Position numbers and translations under genes: made by a program. The notes beneath the pieces are model-generated. The model did not search any database. It was not told the origin of the DNA and was given only the letters and a program-made list of their open reading frames with translations. A stretch of 64,000 bases of DNA from Anaplasma ovis str. Haibei (GTDB taxonomy: Bacteria; Pseudomonadota; Alphaproteobacteria; Rickettsiales; Anaplasmataceae). This document shows, in pieces, positions 35,717-44,195 of this stretch; the first letter of the stretch is position 1; each line of letters opens with the position of its first letter. The stretch covers positions 310,001-374,000 of the forward strand of contig NZ_CP015994.1 of the NCBI RefSeq assembly GCF_002214625.1, read 5' to 3'.

Positions 35717-37018
35717 GTGTATAAACTCTGGAAGAAAATCTCCGGCCTGAACGAGGTTGTGTTTGCTGTACTGCTGTGCACTGCCATAGAAAACTACGAC
35801 TTTACAGTTTACGGAATACTCAGTTCCGTTATAGCGCAGGTGTTTTTCTCACAAGGTGGTCTACCGCCTGATCAAGGAGACCACGCCACGTATCTATCCA
35901 CGCTTGTGGGATTTTTAGTTTTTGCGTCTGCTTTTGTTGCCAGGCCGCTGGGCGCAACAATGTTTGGTTATTTGGGTGATAAGAAAGGCAGGAGGCTAGC
36001 ACTTAACATCTCTGCTGGTATGCTGGTGGGATCGATCTTTTTCATGTCTGTCCTCCCGACCCCTGCGGTATGGAGCTTTGCTCCCATTGCACTTGCCCTA
36101 CTAAGGGTGGTTCAAGGTTGTGCTTATGGCGCCGAAATAGGTGGTGTTGTGCTAATGGCTGAAAGTGTTAGTAGAGACCAGGTAAAGGTGGTGTGGGTTG
36201 TCCGCATCATACTTAGCAACATTGGGATACTTGTAGGCACGTTAGTGTTGCGGGTATGCGAGTCTGCCCTTACGGAGGTTCAGATGTACGCGTGGGGGTG
36301 GAGGATTCCACTTTTGGTTGCGGTTGCAGTGAGTTGTTTTCTTCCTTATCTCCGTTCCAGGATTCACGAAAGCCCGGATTATCTGGAATATAAATCTACC
36401 GGGCGTAAGGAAAACATCCTCAAATCCTTATACAAAAATGCCGGTGGGGTGCTGCTGGTTTTTGTCATGGGTGCGCTTTCCTCCGGGTTTTTTTATCTAT
36501 CCATAGTCTATATGGATTTAGGCCACAGGTCGGGCATCTTAGAGTATGCCATTTCACTGTCGCTCTTGATGCTTGCATCCTACGTAAGCCTGCTCATATC
36601 TGATGCCAAAAAGAGGAGGAGCTGCTTTCTGGCTATTTTGGCCGTCATAATAGTTGCGATGTATCCCGTCGTGCACTTCATCTACGAAGGGTCCATGGTT
36701 GCTCGTATGGCGTTTTTCGTAATGTTCGGCTCATATTGGGGGTGGTACGGGCCGTTTGTTGTGCTAATGTTCCCGGTGGGTGCGAGGCAGACGTGTTTCT
36801 CTGCGCCCTACAGCGCGGGGTACCTGTTAGGCGGGTTTTCCCCCGCAATTTGTCTGTGGCTGTCCCGTGCTACCGGGCTCGATACTATTCCAGCATTTTA
36901 CTTGCTCTCCTTTGCCGTAATAGTCTTCGTGATGGTTGCGCTTTTCTTGCGAGTTGAAGATGGAGCATACAAGTTCATACTTTCCCCGAAGGGGGGGGGG
37001 GACCGCAACAGCCAGTAG
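35717..37018 (+). CDS. ProP-like MFS transporter, tandem copy 1
   Basis: First of four tandem paralogues of the metabolite:H+ symporter (ProP-like) branch of the MFS. It has about 12 membrane helices, the motif A loop FGYLGDKKGRRLALN after helix 2, RPLGA before it, a cytoplasmic mid-loop RSRIHESPDYLEYK and the late element FPVGARQTCFSAPYSAG. Substrates of this branch include proline, betaine and organic acids; here it is unknown. The codon at 35717 (GTG) is the only start position usable in all four copies; an in-frame GTG 35708 also exists. An 11-G tract (36991-37001) lies just before the stop, giving the tail KGGGDRNSQ. Copies differ mainly in helices and external loops. Confidence 0.88.
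   Translation: MYKLWKKISGLNEVVFAVLLCTAIENYDFTVYGILSSVIAQVFFSQGGLPPDQGDHATYLSTLVGFLVFASAFVARPLGATMFGYLGDKKGRRLALNISAGMLVGSIFFMSVLPTPAVWSFAPIALALLRVVQGCAYGAEIGGVVLMAESVSRDQVKVVWVVRIILSNIGILVGTLVLRVCESALTEVQMYAWGWRIPLLVAVAVSCFLPYLRSRIHESPDYLEYKSTGRKENILKSLYKNAGGVLLVFVMGALSSGFFYLSIVYMDLGHRSGILEYAISLSLLMLASYVSLLISDAKKRRSCFLAILAVIIVAMYPVVHFIYEGSMVARMAFFVMFGSYWGWYGPFVVLMFPVGARQTCFSAPYSAGYLLGGFSPAICLWLSRATGLDTIPAFYLLSFAVIVFVMVALFLRVEDGAYKFILSPKGGGDRNSQ
36991..37001 (+). repeat. G11 homopolymer tract near the 3' end of MFS copy 1
   Basis: Eleven consecutive G lie 17 bp before the end of the stop codon. With 11 G the tail is DRNSQ-stop; with 10 G it would read TATASS before a TAG. The tract therefore sets the C-terminal tail. 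Confidence 0.85.
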
Positions 37019-37287
37019 CTAGACAGCTAAAAGCACATGAACTTTTTTAGGTACGGCTGAGTTCCAGTGCCTGTGTACTTTAGTGTGAACAACCCCAGAG
37101 CATGTACCGAAACAGACCTGCTTCCTGTAATAGTTTTGGATGGTTGCCATTCGTGGGACATGGATGTTGCTATCACGGTACGGCGCCCGACTTTGCTTTG
37201 TTAGTTCATTATGAAAATTTTCATTTATTTCTTGAACATATTTACCCCCCATGCTAGGTTGTGGAGTGTCTAGCGGTGCGGTGGTTC
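37019..37287. other. Spacer between MFS copies 1 and 2, unlike the later spacers
   Basis: The gap between copies 1 and 2 does not share the conserved ~130-bp spacer found after copies 2, 3 and 4. It is richer in A+T near its end (37200-37250). No gene is supported in it; a short minus-strand frame has no features. Confidence 0.4.
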
Positions 37288-38592
37288 ATGTACAAGCTCT
37301 GGAAGAAAATTACCGGTTTGAACGAAGTTGTGCTTGCCGTGTCACTATGTGCTGCCATAGAACACTACGACTTTATCGTTTACGCGGTTCTCAGTTCGAC
37401 AATTAGCAAAATATTTTTCGCTCAGGGTGCTTTCCTATCCGGGCAGGGAGGTCACTCTACGTATATGTCCACGCTTATGGGGTTTTTAGTTTTTGCGTCT
37501 GCTTTTGTTGCTAGGCCGCTGGGCGCAACGATATTTGGTTATTTGGGTGACAAAAAAGGCAGAAGGCTAGCACTTAATGTCTCTGCTGGTATGCTGATAG
37601 GGTCAGTTTTCCTCATATCTGTTCTTCCGACTCCCAAAACCTGGAGCTTTGCTCCCATTGCGCTGGTTGTATTGAGAATCATTCAAGGGCTGGCTTATGG
37701 CGCCGAAGTTGGTAGCGTCGTGCTGATGGCTGAAAGCGTTACCAAAAGCCAGGTTAAGGCGATATGGGCGGTGAGATTGATATTTTTTAGTGCTGGGATG
37801 CTTGTAGGCACATTTGTGTTGCAGGTATGCGAGTCCACCCTTACGGAGGTCCAAATGCAAGAATGGGGGTGGAGGGTTCCATTTTTCGTTGCTACTGTAA
37901 TTAGCTGTCTGCTTCCTTATCTTCGCTCTAGAATCCAAGAAAGCCCGGATTTTATGGAATACAAGGCAACTGGGCGCAAGGAAAATATCCTCAAATCCTT
38001 ATATAAAAATGCCGGTGGGGTGCTATTGGTTTTTGTTATGGCCGCGCTTTCTTCCGGGTTTTTTTATTTATCCATGGTGTATATGGACATGGGCCACAGG
38101 GCAGGTGTCTGGGGGTATGCAGTCTCGTCATTACTGATGACTCTTGCACCTTGCAGCAGCTTTTTTGTGTCTGACGTGCACAAGAGAAAAAAGTGCTTCC
38201 TCGCCATTTTGGCTATTATCATAGTAGCGATGTATCCTGTTGTGCACTTCATCTACAAAGGCCACGCGGTGGCTTGTATGGTGTATATGTTACTGCTCGG
38301 AACGTATGGGGGGTGGTACGGGCCGTTTGTTGTGTTAATGTTTCCCGTGGGTGCTAGGCAAACATGTTTCTCAATGCCCTACAGTGCGGGGTACCTGCTA
38401 GGCGCGCTTTCCCCAGCCATTTGTCTGTGGTTTTCCCACGTTACAGGGCTAGATAATGTCCCAGCATTTTACCTGCTCTTCTTCGCCGTAATAGTCTTCG
38501 TGATGGTTGCGCTTTTCTTGCGAGTTGAAGGTGGAGCATACAAGTTCATACTTTCCGGAGAAGGAAGAGGCTGCGCAACAACCAATAAGTAG
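37288..38592 (+). CDS. ProP-like MFS transporter, tandem copy 2
   Basis: Second tandem ProP-like carrier, about 434 residues from ATG 37288 (MYKLWKKITGLNEVVLAV). It has the same topology and motifs as its neighbours: GYLGDKKGRRLALNVSAGML, AYGAEVGSVVLMAESV, RSRIQESPDFMEYK and FPVGARQTCFSMPYSAG. It differs from the other three in having no long G tract: the corresponding sequence is broken (GAAGGAAGAGGCTGC), giving a fixed tail GEGRGCATTNK. Codon 37288 aligns with the first common start of the array. The spacer after it is of the conserved type. Confidence 0.88.
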   Translation: MYKLWKKITGLNEVVLAVSLCAAIEHYDFIVYAVLSSTISKIFFAQGAFLSGQGGHSTYMSTLMGFLVFASAFVARPLGATIFGYLGDKKGRRLALNVSAGMLIGSVFLISVLPTPKTWSFAPIALVVLRIIQGLAYGAEVGSVVLMAESVTKSQVKAIWAVRLIFFSAGMLVGTFVLQVCESTLTEVQMQEWGWRVPFFVATVISCLLPYLRSRIQESPDFMEYKATGRKENILKSLYKNAGGVLLVFVMAALSSGFFYLSMVYMDMGHRAGVWGYAVSSLLMTLAPCSSFFVSDVHKRKKCFLAILAIIIVAMYPVVHFIYKGHAVACMVYMLLLGTYGGWYGPFVVLMFPVGARQTCFSMPYSAGYLLGALSPAICLWFSHVTGLDNVPAFYLLFFAVIVFVMVALFLRVEGGAYKFILSGEGRGCATTNK

Positions 38593-38722
38593 GCAGATGA
38601 AGGTGTACGGGCTTTAGGTGCGGCTCCAGTATTTGTGCGCAACACGTGCGGCACCTGGGTTATTTGCTTGACGTGCCCGCCTCCCATGTTAACTTGGAGA
38701 GTTACCGTGTGGTGTGTGGCTT
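38593..38722 (+). repeat. Conserved MFS spacer, copy 1 (between copies 2 and 3)
   Basis: This ~130-bp spacer is nearly identical to 40028-40157 and, for its first 80 bp, to 41460-41543. It includes GGTGTACGGGCTTTAGGTG, GTGCGCAACACGTGCGGCAC and the segment up to the next start. Such identity in noncoding DNA shows recent unit duplication or ongoing conversion. Confidence 0.85.
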
Positions 38723-40027
38723 GTGCATAAACTCTGGAGAAAAGTTACCGGCCTGAACGAGGTTGTGTTTGCAGTGTCACTGTGCACTGCCATAGAACAT
38801 TACGACTTCACTGTTTATGCAGTGCTCAGCTCAACAATTAGCGAAGTGTTTTTCTCGCAGGGTGCCCTCCTGTCTGGTCAAGGAGACCGCGCCACGTACT
38901 TGTCTAAACTTATGGGGTTTTTAACTTTTGCATCTGCTTTTGTTGCAAGACCGCTGGGCGCAACGATATTTGGTTATTTGGGTGACAAAAAAGGCAGAAG
39001 ACTGGCACTCAATATCTCTGCTGGCATGCTGATAGGGTCAGTTTTCCTGATATCCGTTCTTCCGACTCCTAGTACTTGGAGCTTCGCTCCCATTGTGCTG
39101 GTTGTGTTGAGAATCATTCAAGGATTGGCCTACGGAGCCGAAATTGGCGGCGTTGTGCTAATGGCTGAGAGCGTTGAAAAACACCAGGTGAGGACAATAT
39201 GGGTAACTAGGCTGATATTTTTTAACATCGGAACGCTTTTAGCCGCGCTCGTGTTGCAGGTGTGCGAGGCCGTCCTTACGGAGGCTCAGATGTACGCGTG
39301 GGGGTGGAGGATTCCATTTGTGGTCTCCACTGCGGTCAGTTGTGTACTTCCCTACCTACGTTCCAGAATTCAAGAAAGCCCGGATTATGTGGAGTATAAA
39401 TCTACTGGACGTAGGGAAAACATCCTCAAATCCTTATACAAAAATGCCGGGGGAGTACTGCTCGTTTTTGCTATGGGCGCGCTTTCTGCCGGGTTGTATT
39501 ATCTGGGCATAGTTTACATGGACTTGGTGCATAGGTCAGGTACGTTAGAATATTCGATTTCTTCCATACTGGTCTCGCTCGGAACCTGTTGCAGTTTGTT
39601 TGTATCTGACGCTAACAAGAGGAGGAGCTATTTCCTGGCTGTCTTGGCCGTTATAATGGTTGCGATGTATCCGGTCGTGCACTTCATCTACGAAGGCCAC
39701 ATGATAGCCCGTATGATGTACCTCACAATGCTTGGCGTGTACGGGGGGTGGTACGGGCCGTTTGTTGTGCTAATGTTTCCGGTGGGTGCGAGGCAGACAT
39801 GTTTTTCTATACCCTACAGTGCGGGGCACCTCCTAGGCGCGCTTGCCCCCGCAATTTGTCTGTGGTTTTCCCACGTTACTGGGTTAGATACTGCCCCCGC
39901 ATTTTACCTACTCTTCTTCGCTGGCATAGTCTTCATGATGGTTGCGCTTTTCTTGCGAGTTGAAGATGGAGCATACAAGTTCATACTTTCCCCGAAGGGG
40001 GGGGGGACCGCAACAACCAATAAGTAG
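38723..40027 (+). CDS. ProP-like MFS transporter, tandem copy 3
   Basis: Third tandem carrier, about 434 residues from the common start position (GTG 38723; in-frame GTG 38714 is an alternative). It shares GYLGDKKGRRLALNISAGML, AYGAEIGGVVLMAESV, RSRIQESPDYVEYK and FPVGARQTCFSIPYSAG with its neighbours. Differences cluster in the region after residue 155 (VTRLIFFNIGTLLAALVLQ) and in helices 7-8. A 10-G tract (39997-40006) precedes the tail TATTNK; with 11 G it would take the DRNNQ tail seen in copy 4. So the two tails are alternative reading frames of the same sequence. Confidence 0.88.
   Translation: MHKLWRKVTGLNEVVFAVSLCTAIEHYDFTVYAVLSSTISEVFFSQGALLSGQGDRATYLSKLMGFLTFASAFVARPLGATIFGYLGDKKGRRLALNISAGMLIGSVFLISVLPTPSTWSFAPIVLVVLRIIQGLAYGAEIGGVVLMAESVEKHQVRTIWVTRLIFFNIGTLLAALVLQVCEAVLTEAQMYAWGWRIPFVVSTAVSCVLPYLRSRIQESPDYVEYKSTGRRENILKSLYKNAGGVLLVFAMGALSAGLYYLGIVYMDLVHRSGTLEYSISSILVSLGTCCSLFVSDANKRRSYFLAVLAVIMVAMYPVVHFIYEGHMIARMMYLTMLGVYGGWYGPFVVLMFPVGARQTCFSIPYSAGHLLGALAPAICLWFSHVTGLDTAPAFYLLFFAGIVFMMVALFLRVEDGAYKFILSPKGGGTATTNK
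39997..40006 (+). repeat. G10 homopolymer tract near the 3' end of MFS copy 3
   Basis: Ten consecutive G, one fewer than in copies 1 and 4, shift the last codons from the DRNNQ frame into TATTNK, with stop TAG at 40025-40027 rather than TAA. Confidence 0.88.
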
Positions 40028-40157
40028 GCAGCTGAGGGTGTACGGGCTTTAGGTGCGGCTCCAGTATTTGTGCGCAACACGTGCGGCACCTGGGTTATTT
40101 GCTTGACGTGCCCGCCTCCCATGTTAACTTGGAGAGTTACCGTGTGGTGTGTGGCTT
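40028..40157 (+). repeat. Conserved MFS spacer, copy 2 (between copies 3 and 4)
   Basis: Second copy of the ~130-bp spacer described at 38593-38722; the two differ at very few positions (for example GCAGCTGAGG versus GCAGATGAAG just after the stop). Confidence 0.85.
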
Positions 40158-41459
40158 ATGTATAAACTCTGGAAGAAAATCTCCGGCCTGAACGAGGGCG
40201 TGTTTGCTGTACTGCTGTGCACTGCCATAGAAAGCTACGATTTCATAGTTTACGGCATTCTTAATTCTGTTATAGTCCAGGTGTTTTTCTCACAGGGTGC
40301 CTTTCTGTCCGGTCAAGGAGACCGAGCAGCGTACTTGTCCAAACTCATGGGGTTTTTAACTTTTGCAGCCGCTTTTGTCGCGCGGCCGCTGGGCGCAACA
40401 ATGTTTGGTTATTTGGGTGATAAAAAAGGCAGAAGGCTGGCACTTAACATCTCTGCTGGTATGCTAATGCTGTCAGTTTTCCTCATATCAATTCTTCCAA
40501 CTCCCAAGACTTGGGGCCTTGCTCCTGTCGCGCTGGTTGTGTTGAGAATTATTCAAGGGTTAGCGTATGGCGCCGAAGTTGGTGGTGTTGTACTGATGGC
40601 CGAAAGCGTTAGTAGAAACCAGGTTAAGGTAGTGTGGGTCATTGGGATTGTGTTTGGTAATGTTGGGCTGTTTCTTGGTGCGTCTGTGTTGCGGGTGTGT
40701 GAGGCTGCCTTGACGGAGGCTCAAATGCACGAGTGGGGGTGGAGGATTCCATTCCTAGTTGCCACTGCGATTAGCTGTCTGCTTCCTTACCTTCGCTCTA
40801 GAATCCAAGAAAGCCCGGATTACGCGAAGTATAAATTAGCCGGGCGCGAGGAAAGCATTTTGAAATCTCTATTGCAGCACGCCGGTGGAGTGCTGCTGGT
40901 TTTTGTTATGGCCGCGCTTTCCTCTGGGTTTTTTTATCTATCTATGGTCTATATGGATTTGGGTCATAGAGCAGGTATGTGGGAGTATGCAGTTTTGCTA
41001 TCGCTGATTACGCTGGCACCTTGCTGTAGTTTGTTTGTATCTGATGCTAACAGAAGCAAGAACTGCTTTCTGGCTGTTTTGGTTATTGCGATAGTTGCGA
41101 TGTACCCGGTTGTGCACTTCATCTACAAAGGGTCTATGGTTGCACGCATAGTGTTTGTGTTAATATTCAGCGTGTACTGGGGGTTGTGGGGGCCGTTGGT
41201 TGTGCTCATTTTCCCAGTAGGTGCGAGGCAGACATGTTTTTCGGTACCATGCAGCACAGGATGCCTGCTAGGCGGGTTGTCACCCGCCATTTGTCTATGG
41301 TTCTCACATGCTACAGGGCTAGATAACGCACCAGCGTTTTACCTGGTCTCTTTTGCCGTTATAGTCTTCGTGATGGTTGCGCTTTTCCTGCGAGTTGAAG
41401 ATGGAGCATACAAGTTCATACTTTCCCTGAAGGGGGGGGGGGACCGCAACAACCAATAA
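40158..41459 (+). CDS. ProP-like MFS transporter, tandem copy 4
   Basis: Last of the four carriers, about 433 residues from ATG 40158 (MYKLWKKISGLNE). Its 5' end is most like copy 1 (KKISGLNE, AVLLCTAIE, VYGIL), while its downstream flank matches those of copies 2 and 3, so the gene looks mosaic. It keeps GYLGDKKGRRLALNISAGML, AYGAEVGGVVLMAESV and RSRIQESPDYAKYK, but the late element is more changed (FSVPCSTGCLLGG). An 11-G tract gives the tail KGGGDRNNQ. Downstream the conserved spacer is cut off after about 80 bp by the nadE fragment. Confidence 0.88.
   Translation: MYKLWKKISGLNEGVFAVLLCTAIESYDFIVYGILNSVIVQVFFSQGAFLSGQGDRAAYLSKLMGFLTFAAAFVARPLGATMFGYLGDKKGRRLALNISAGMLMLSVFLISILPTPKTWGLAPVALVVLRIIQGLAYGAEVGGVVLMAESVSRNQVKVVWVIGIVFGNVGLFLGASVLRVCEAALTEAQMHEWGWRIPFLVATAISCLLPYLRSRIQESPDYAKYKLAGREESILKSLLQHAGGVLLVFVMAALSSGFFYLSMVYMDLGHRAGMWEYAVLLSLITLAPCCSLFVSDANRSKNCFLAVLVIAIVAMYPVVHFIYKGSMVARIVFVLIFSVYWGLWGPLVVLIFPVGARQTCFSVPCSTGCLLGGLSPAICLWFSHATGLDNAPAFYLVSFAVIVFVMVALFLRVEDGAYKFILSLKGGGDRNNQ
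41432..41442 (+). repeat. G11 homopolymer tract near the 3' end of MFS copy 4
   Basis: Eleven G before the final codons. The frame ends at TAA (DRNNQ); loss of one G would give the TATTNK tail of copy 3, gain of one would read through into the spacer. Confidence 0.88.
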
Positions 41460-41543
41460 GTAGGCAGCTGAGGGTGTACGGGCTTTAGGTGCGGCTCCAG
41501 TATTTGTGCGCAACACGTGCGGCACCTGGGTTATTTGCTTGAC
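41460..41543 (+). repeat. Truncated third copy of the MFS spacer
   Basis: The first ~80 bp of the conserved spacer follow copy 4 and stop at TTGCTTGAC, where the nadE-derived block begins. About two bases (AC) are shared by both sides of the junction. Confidence 0.8.
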
Positions 41544-42101
41544 AAGCACACCTTTGCATCATCACAAACCAAGGATCCTCCGGGGAACACTTGGCTTTCA
41601 TATCCACCCAGCAAGTTAACATATGCCAATTGAGCTCCGAATTTACCAGACAACTTCATACAATATGACAAAACATCTGGCCACCCGTGTATGGATTGCC
41701 CCATAAGTATTAACAGATCTACCCCACTTGATATGGTTACGTCCTCTGAATTTCCCTCAATCAGTAGAGCGGCTTCTAAACCATTTACACGGAATGTTGT
41801 ACAGCTTTGAGTGTCACACAAGTATTTGGGTATATGCATCAAGGTTTGCACTGTACCGTTAGATAGTAGATAAATCACCTCACAAGGTTGAGCATCTTTT
41901 TGCTCAACACTACCTATTATGATGCAGGTTTCTTTGTGCAGTGTATGCAGTGCTAAATCTTCTATATACTTACGACACAGTGCCACAAACTCCCCAAGGA
42001 GCACTGGGGCCCTGTCCAGATATCCAGACATGGCACATCTGCTGAGCAGCATAACACTGGCCCCGCTACTCGAAGCCTTTTCATACCCTGCTAGTATCTT
42101 T
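41542..42101 (-). pseudogene. nadE: 560-bp internal fragment of nadE
   Basis: These bases appear identical to 29282-29841 in nadE at every position I compared, in the same orientation, offset by 12,260 bp. They encode residues ~22-207 of the glutaminase domain, without start or synthetase domain, and read into the MFS spacer at the 3' side. The block ends 10 bp before the ssb stop. The near-perfect identity points to a recent copy or to continuing conversion. It is not a functional gene. Confidence 0.93.
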
Positions 42102-42111
42102 GTAGGCTTCC

Positions 42112-42609
42112 TCAGAACGGTATTTCGTCCATGTCCGCATCAGCAAAGCCGGCCTCCTCAACGACGGCTTCTTCAGGAATACCTGCACCCACAGCACACA
42201 CCTCCTGCTCTTCATGGGGGCCTAGGCCTTGTAGTTCTGGTGCAACTGCTCCACCTTTAGGGTCAAGCAGGCAGAGTGCGGAATTGAACCCCTGCAGCAC
42301 TACTTCCGTAGTGTATCTGTCGTTGCCATTTTGGTCTGACCACTTCCTTGTGCGTAGCGAGCCCTCTAAGTAGATCTTGCTGCCCTTGCGCGCACAGGTC
42401 TTCACTATGCGAACCAACCCCTCGCTGAACACAACTATGCTGTGCCACTCCGTCTTTTCAGTCCGCGCACCAGACGCCTTGTCTAGCCAGCTTTCAGAAG
42501 TTGCCAAGGAAAAACTTGCCATCTCCTTGCCATTTTGCATCACCCTAATATCTGGGTCCTTTCCCAGATGCCCAATCAGGATTACCTTATTAACACCAAG
42601 CGAGGACAT
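42112..42609 (-). CDS. ssb: Single-stranded DNA-binding protein
   Basis: A 165-residue SSB. The OB fold is clear (VNKVILIGHLGKDPDIRVM, FSLATSESW, EWHSIVVFSEGLVRIV, KGSKIYLEGSLRTRKW) and the C-terminal tip DEIPF is the partner-binding tail that recruits repair and replication proteins. The linker is short and acidic. It coats single-stranded DNA during replication, recombination and repair. The nadE fragment lies immediately downstream. Confidence 0.96.
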   Translation of the reverse strand: MSSLGVNKVILIGHLGKDPDIRVMQNGKEMASFSLATSESWLDKASGARTEKTEWHSIVVFSEGLVRIVKTCARKGSKIYLEGSLRTRKWSDQNGNDRYTTEVVLQGFNSALCLLDPKGGAVAPELQGLGPHEEQEVCAVGAGIPEEAVVEEAGFADADMDEIPF

Positions 42610-42812
42610 AATAGACGAACCAAAGTACCACAGCGCACAATCTTAACCTTGTAAAGTGTCCAGTTCAAGTTTTTGTTGTGGGTTCCACCCATCTGTTGGA
42701 GTCATAAGCGCGGTTAGCACGGATTATGCGCCATAATGGGGTGAAGTATAGGTAGACGGGGTCTGCTAAATGTTATAAAACTGCATGGTTTGTATTAGCC
42801 GTTCTAGCTTGT

Positions 42813-44195
42813 GTGGAAAGCTCGTTACTTAAGATAAAGCACAGAACACTTAGCAGTGTAGCAAGGGTCGTCGGTGAGATGACCGATGTTATTATGTCCT
42901 GGGTTGGTAACATCAGTAGTGACCTAGCTAGGAGCCAGGACATGGACAAGCTTTTTGGGAGAATGCAGGAGTGCGTTAGCCCAAAGGGTGGGGAAGTCAA
43001 GGCTAGGCACAATACCATGTCACTTGGAAATCTCTACCTGCATTTGTCCGATGTAGGCAAGGCAAGGTTTCTACGCATGCTGAATGACCAGTTCAGCTCC
43101 AGTAGGGAGGATGTAAGCCGCAAGATTAGTGAATATGTAAATAACAGTAATGCGGAGCTTGAGGAAAAACTCAAGTCTGAGTTAATTTCCGTTCTACTCT
43201 CTCCCAGATTGGCCATTCTTAGGCAGTTCATGTCTCTGTCGGAGGGGGTGAAGTTTCTTGTAGATATGCGGGCTGATGTCGTTACACTCATCAGAAAAGG
43301 TGAAGATTTTTTCGCGCTTGAGAGAGATCTGAAAAGCGTACTTTCCTCGCTGTTTGATGTTGGCCTTTTAGATTTGCACCAGATAACCTGGGATTCTCCC
43401 GCGTCACTATTGGAAAAGCTAATATTCTACGAAGCGGTGCACGCCATATCTTCTTGGGATGATCTGCACTACAGATTAGATTCTGACCGCCGGTGCTTCG
43501 CATTTTTTCACTACAAAATGCCGGGGGAACCGCTAATATTCGTGGAAGTTGCTCTGGTTGATGCTGTGGCAGACAACGTGCAGGCGCTGCTGGATGGTAG
43601 CATTCCTAAGAAAGACCCCGCCGATGCCAAAGTTGCGGTTTTCTATTCGATCTCGAACACTCAAGTTGGCCTAAGCGGAATTAACCTGGGAAATTTTCTG
43701 ATCAAGAGAGTGGTTGAGAGGCTTTCTGACGAGTTTCGCAATATCAAAACCTACGTGACACTCTCTCCCGTGCCCGGGTTTGTGCATTGGCTTAAGAGCC
43801 TGACTCGGGATGAGGCGGTTATATTACAAAAATTGGGCATTACTCAAACTCTTAGTGAAGTACAATCACTTGTGGGCAAGGTCAATAAGTATGAGAGCTT
43901 TGCTCCACCGGTACAGGAGACGTTCCTAAAGCTGTGTGCACATTACTTGGTCAATGAAAAAAAAGGGAACAGGGTATTGGACCCGGTAGCACACTTTCAC
44001 CTCAGCAATGGTGCCTCAGTTAAGCGACTAAACTGGATGGCAGATAAGTCAGAAAAGGGATTGACGGGTTCCATGGGCATTATGGTTAATTATTATTACG
44101 AGATTGCCAAAATTGATGATAACCACGAATCGTATGTAGTGCATGGCAAAGTTATTGCCTCTAAGGAAGTAGCGGCCTTGCTGAAGAAGAGTTAA
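42813..44195 (+). CDS. Malonyl-CoA decarboxylase
   Basis: The 460-residue product matches malonyl-CoA decarboxylase: an N-terminal helical domain (1-190) and the C-terminal catalytic domain with [54 protein letters not shown] and the late elements [23 protein letters not shown] and [24 protein letters not shown]. It turns malonyl-CoA into acetyl-CoA and CO2. The catalytic Ser/His region ([13 protein letters not shown]) is kept. The start is GTG 42813. The stop overlaps the gatB start by one base (TAATG). Confidence 0.92.
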   Translation: MESSLLKIKHRTLSSVARVVGEMTDVIMSWVGNISSDLARSQDMDKLFGRMQECVSPKGGEVKARHNTMSLGNLYLHLSDVGKARFLRMLNDQFSSSREDVSRKISEYVNNSNAELEEKLKSELISVLLSPRLAILRQFMSLSEGVKFLVDMRADVVTLIRKGEDFFALERDLKSVLSSLFDVGLLDLHQITWDSPASLLEKLIFYEAVHAISSWDDLHYRLDSDRRCFAFFHYKMPGEPLIFVEVALVDAVADNVQALLDGSIPKKDPADAKVAVFYSISNTQVGLSGINLGNFLIKRVVERLSDEFRNIKTYVTLSPVPGFVHWLKSLTRDEAVILQKLGITQTLSEVQSLVGKVNKYESFAPPVQETFLKLCAHYLVNEKKGNRVLDPVAHFHLSNGASVKRLNWMADKSEKGLTGSMGIMVNYYYEIAKIDDNHESYVVHGKVIASKEVAALLKKS

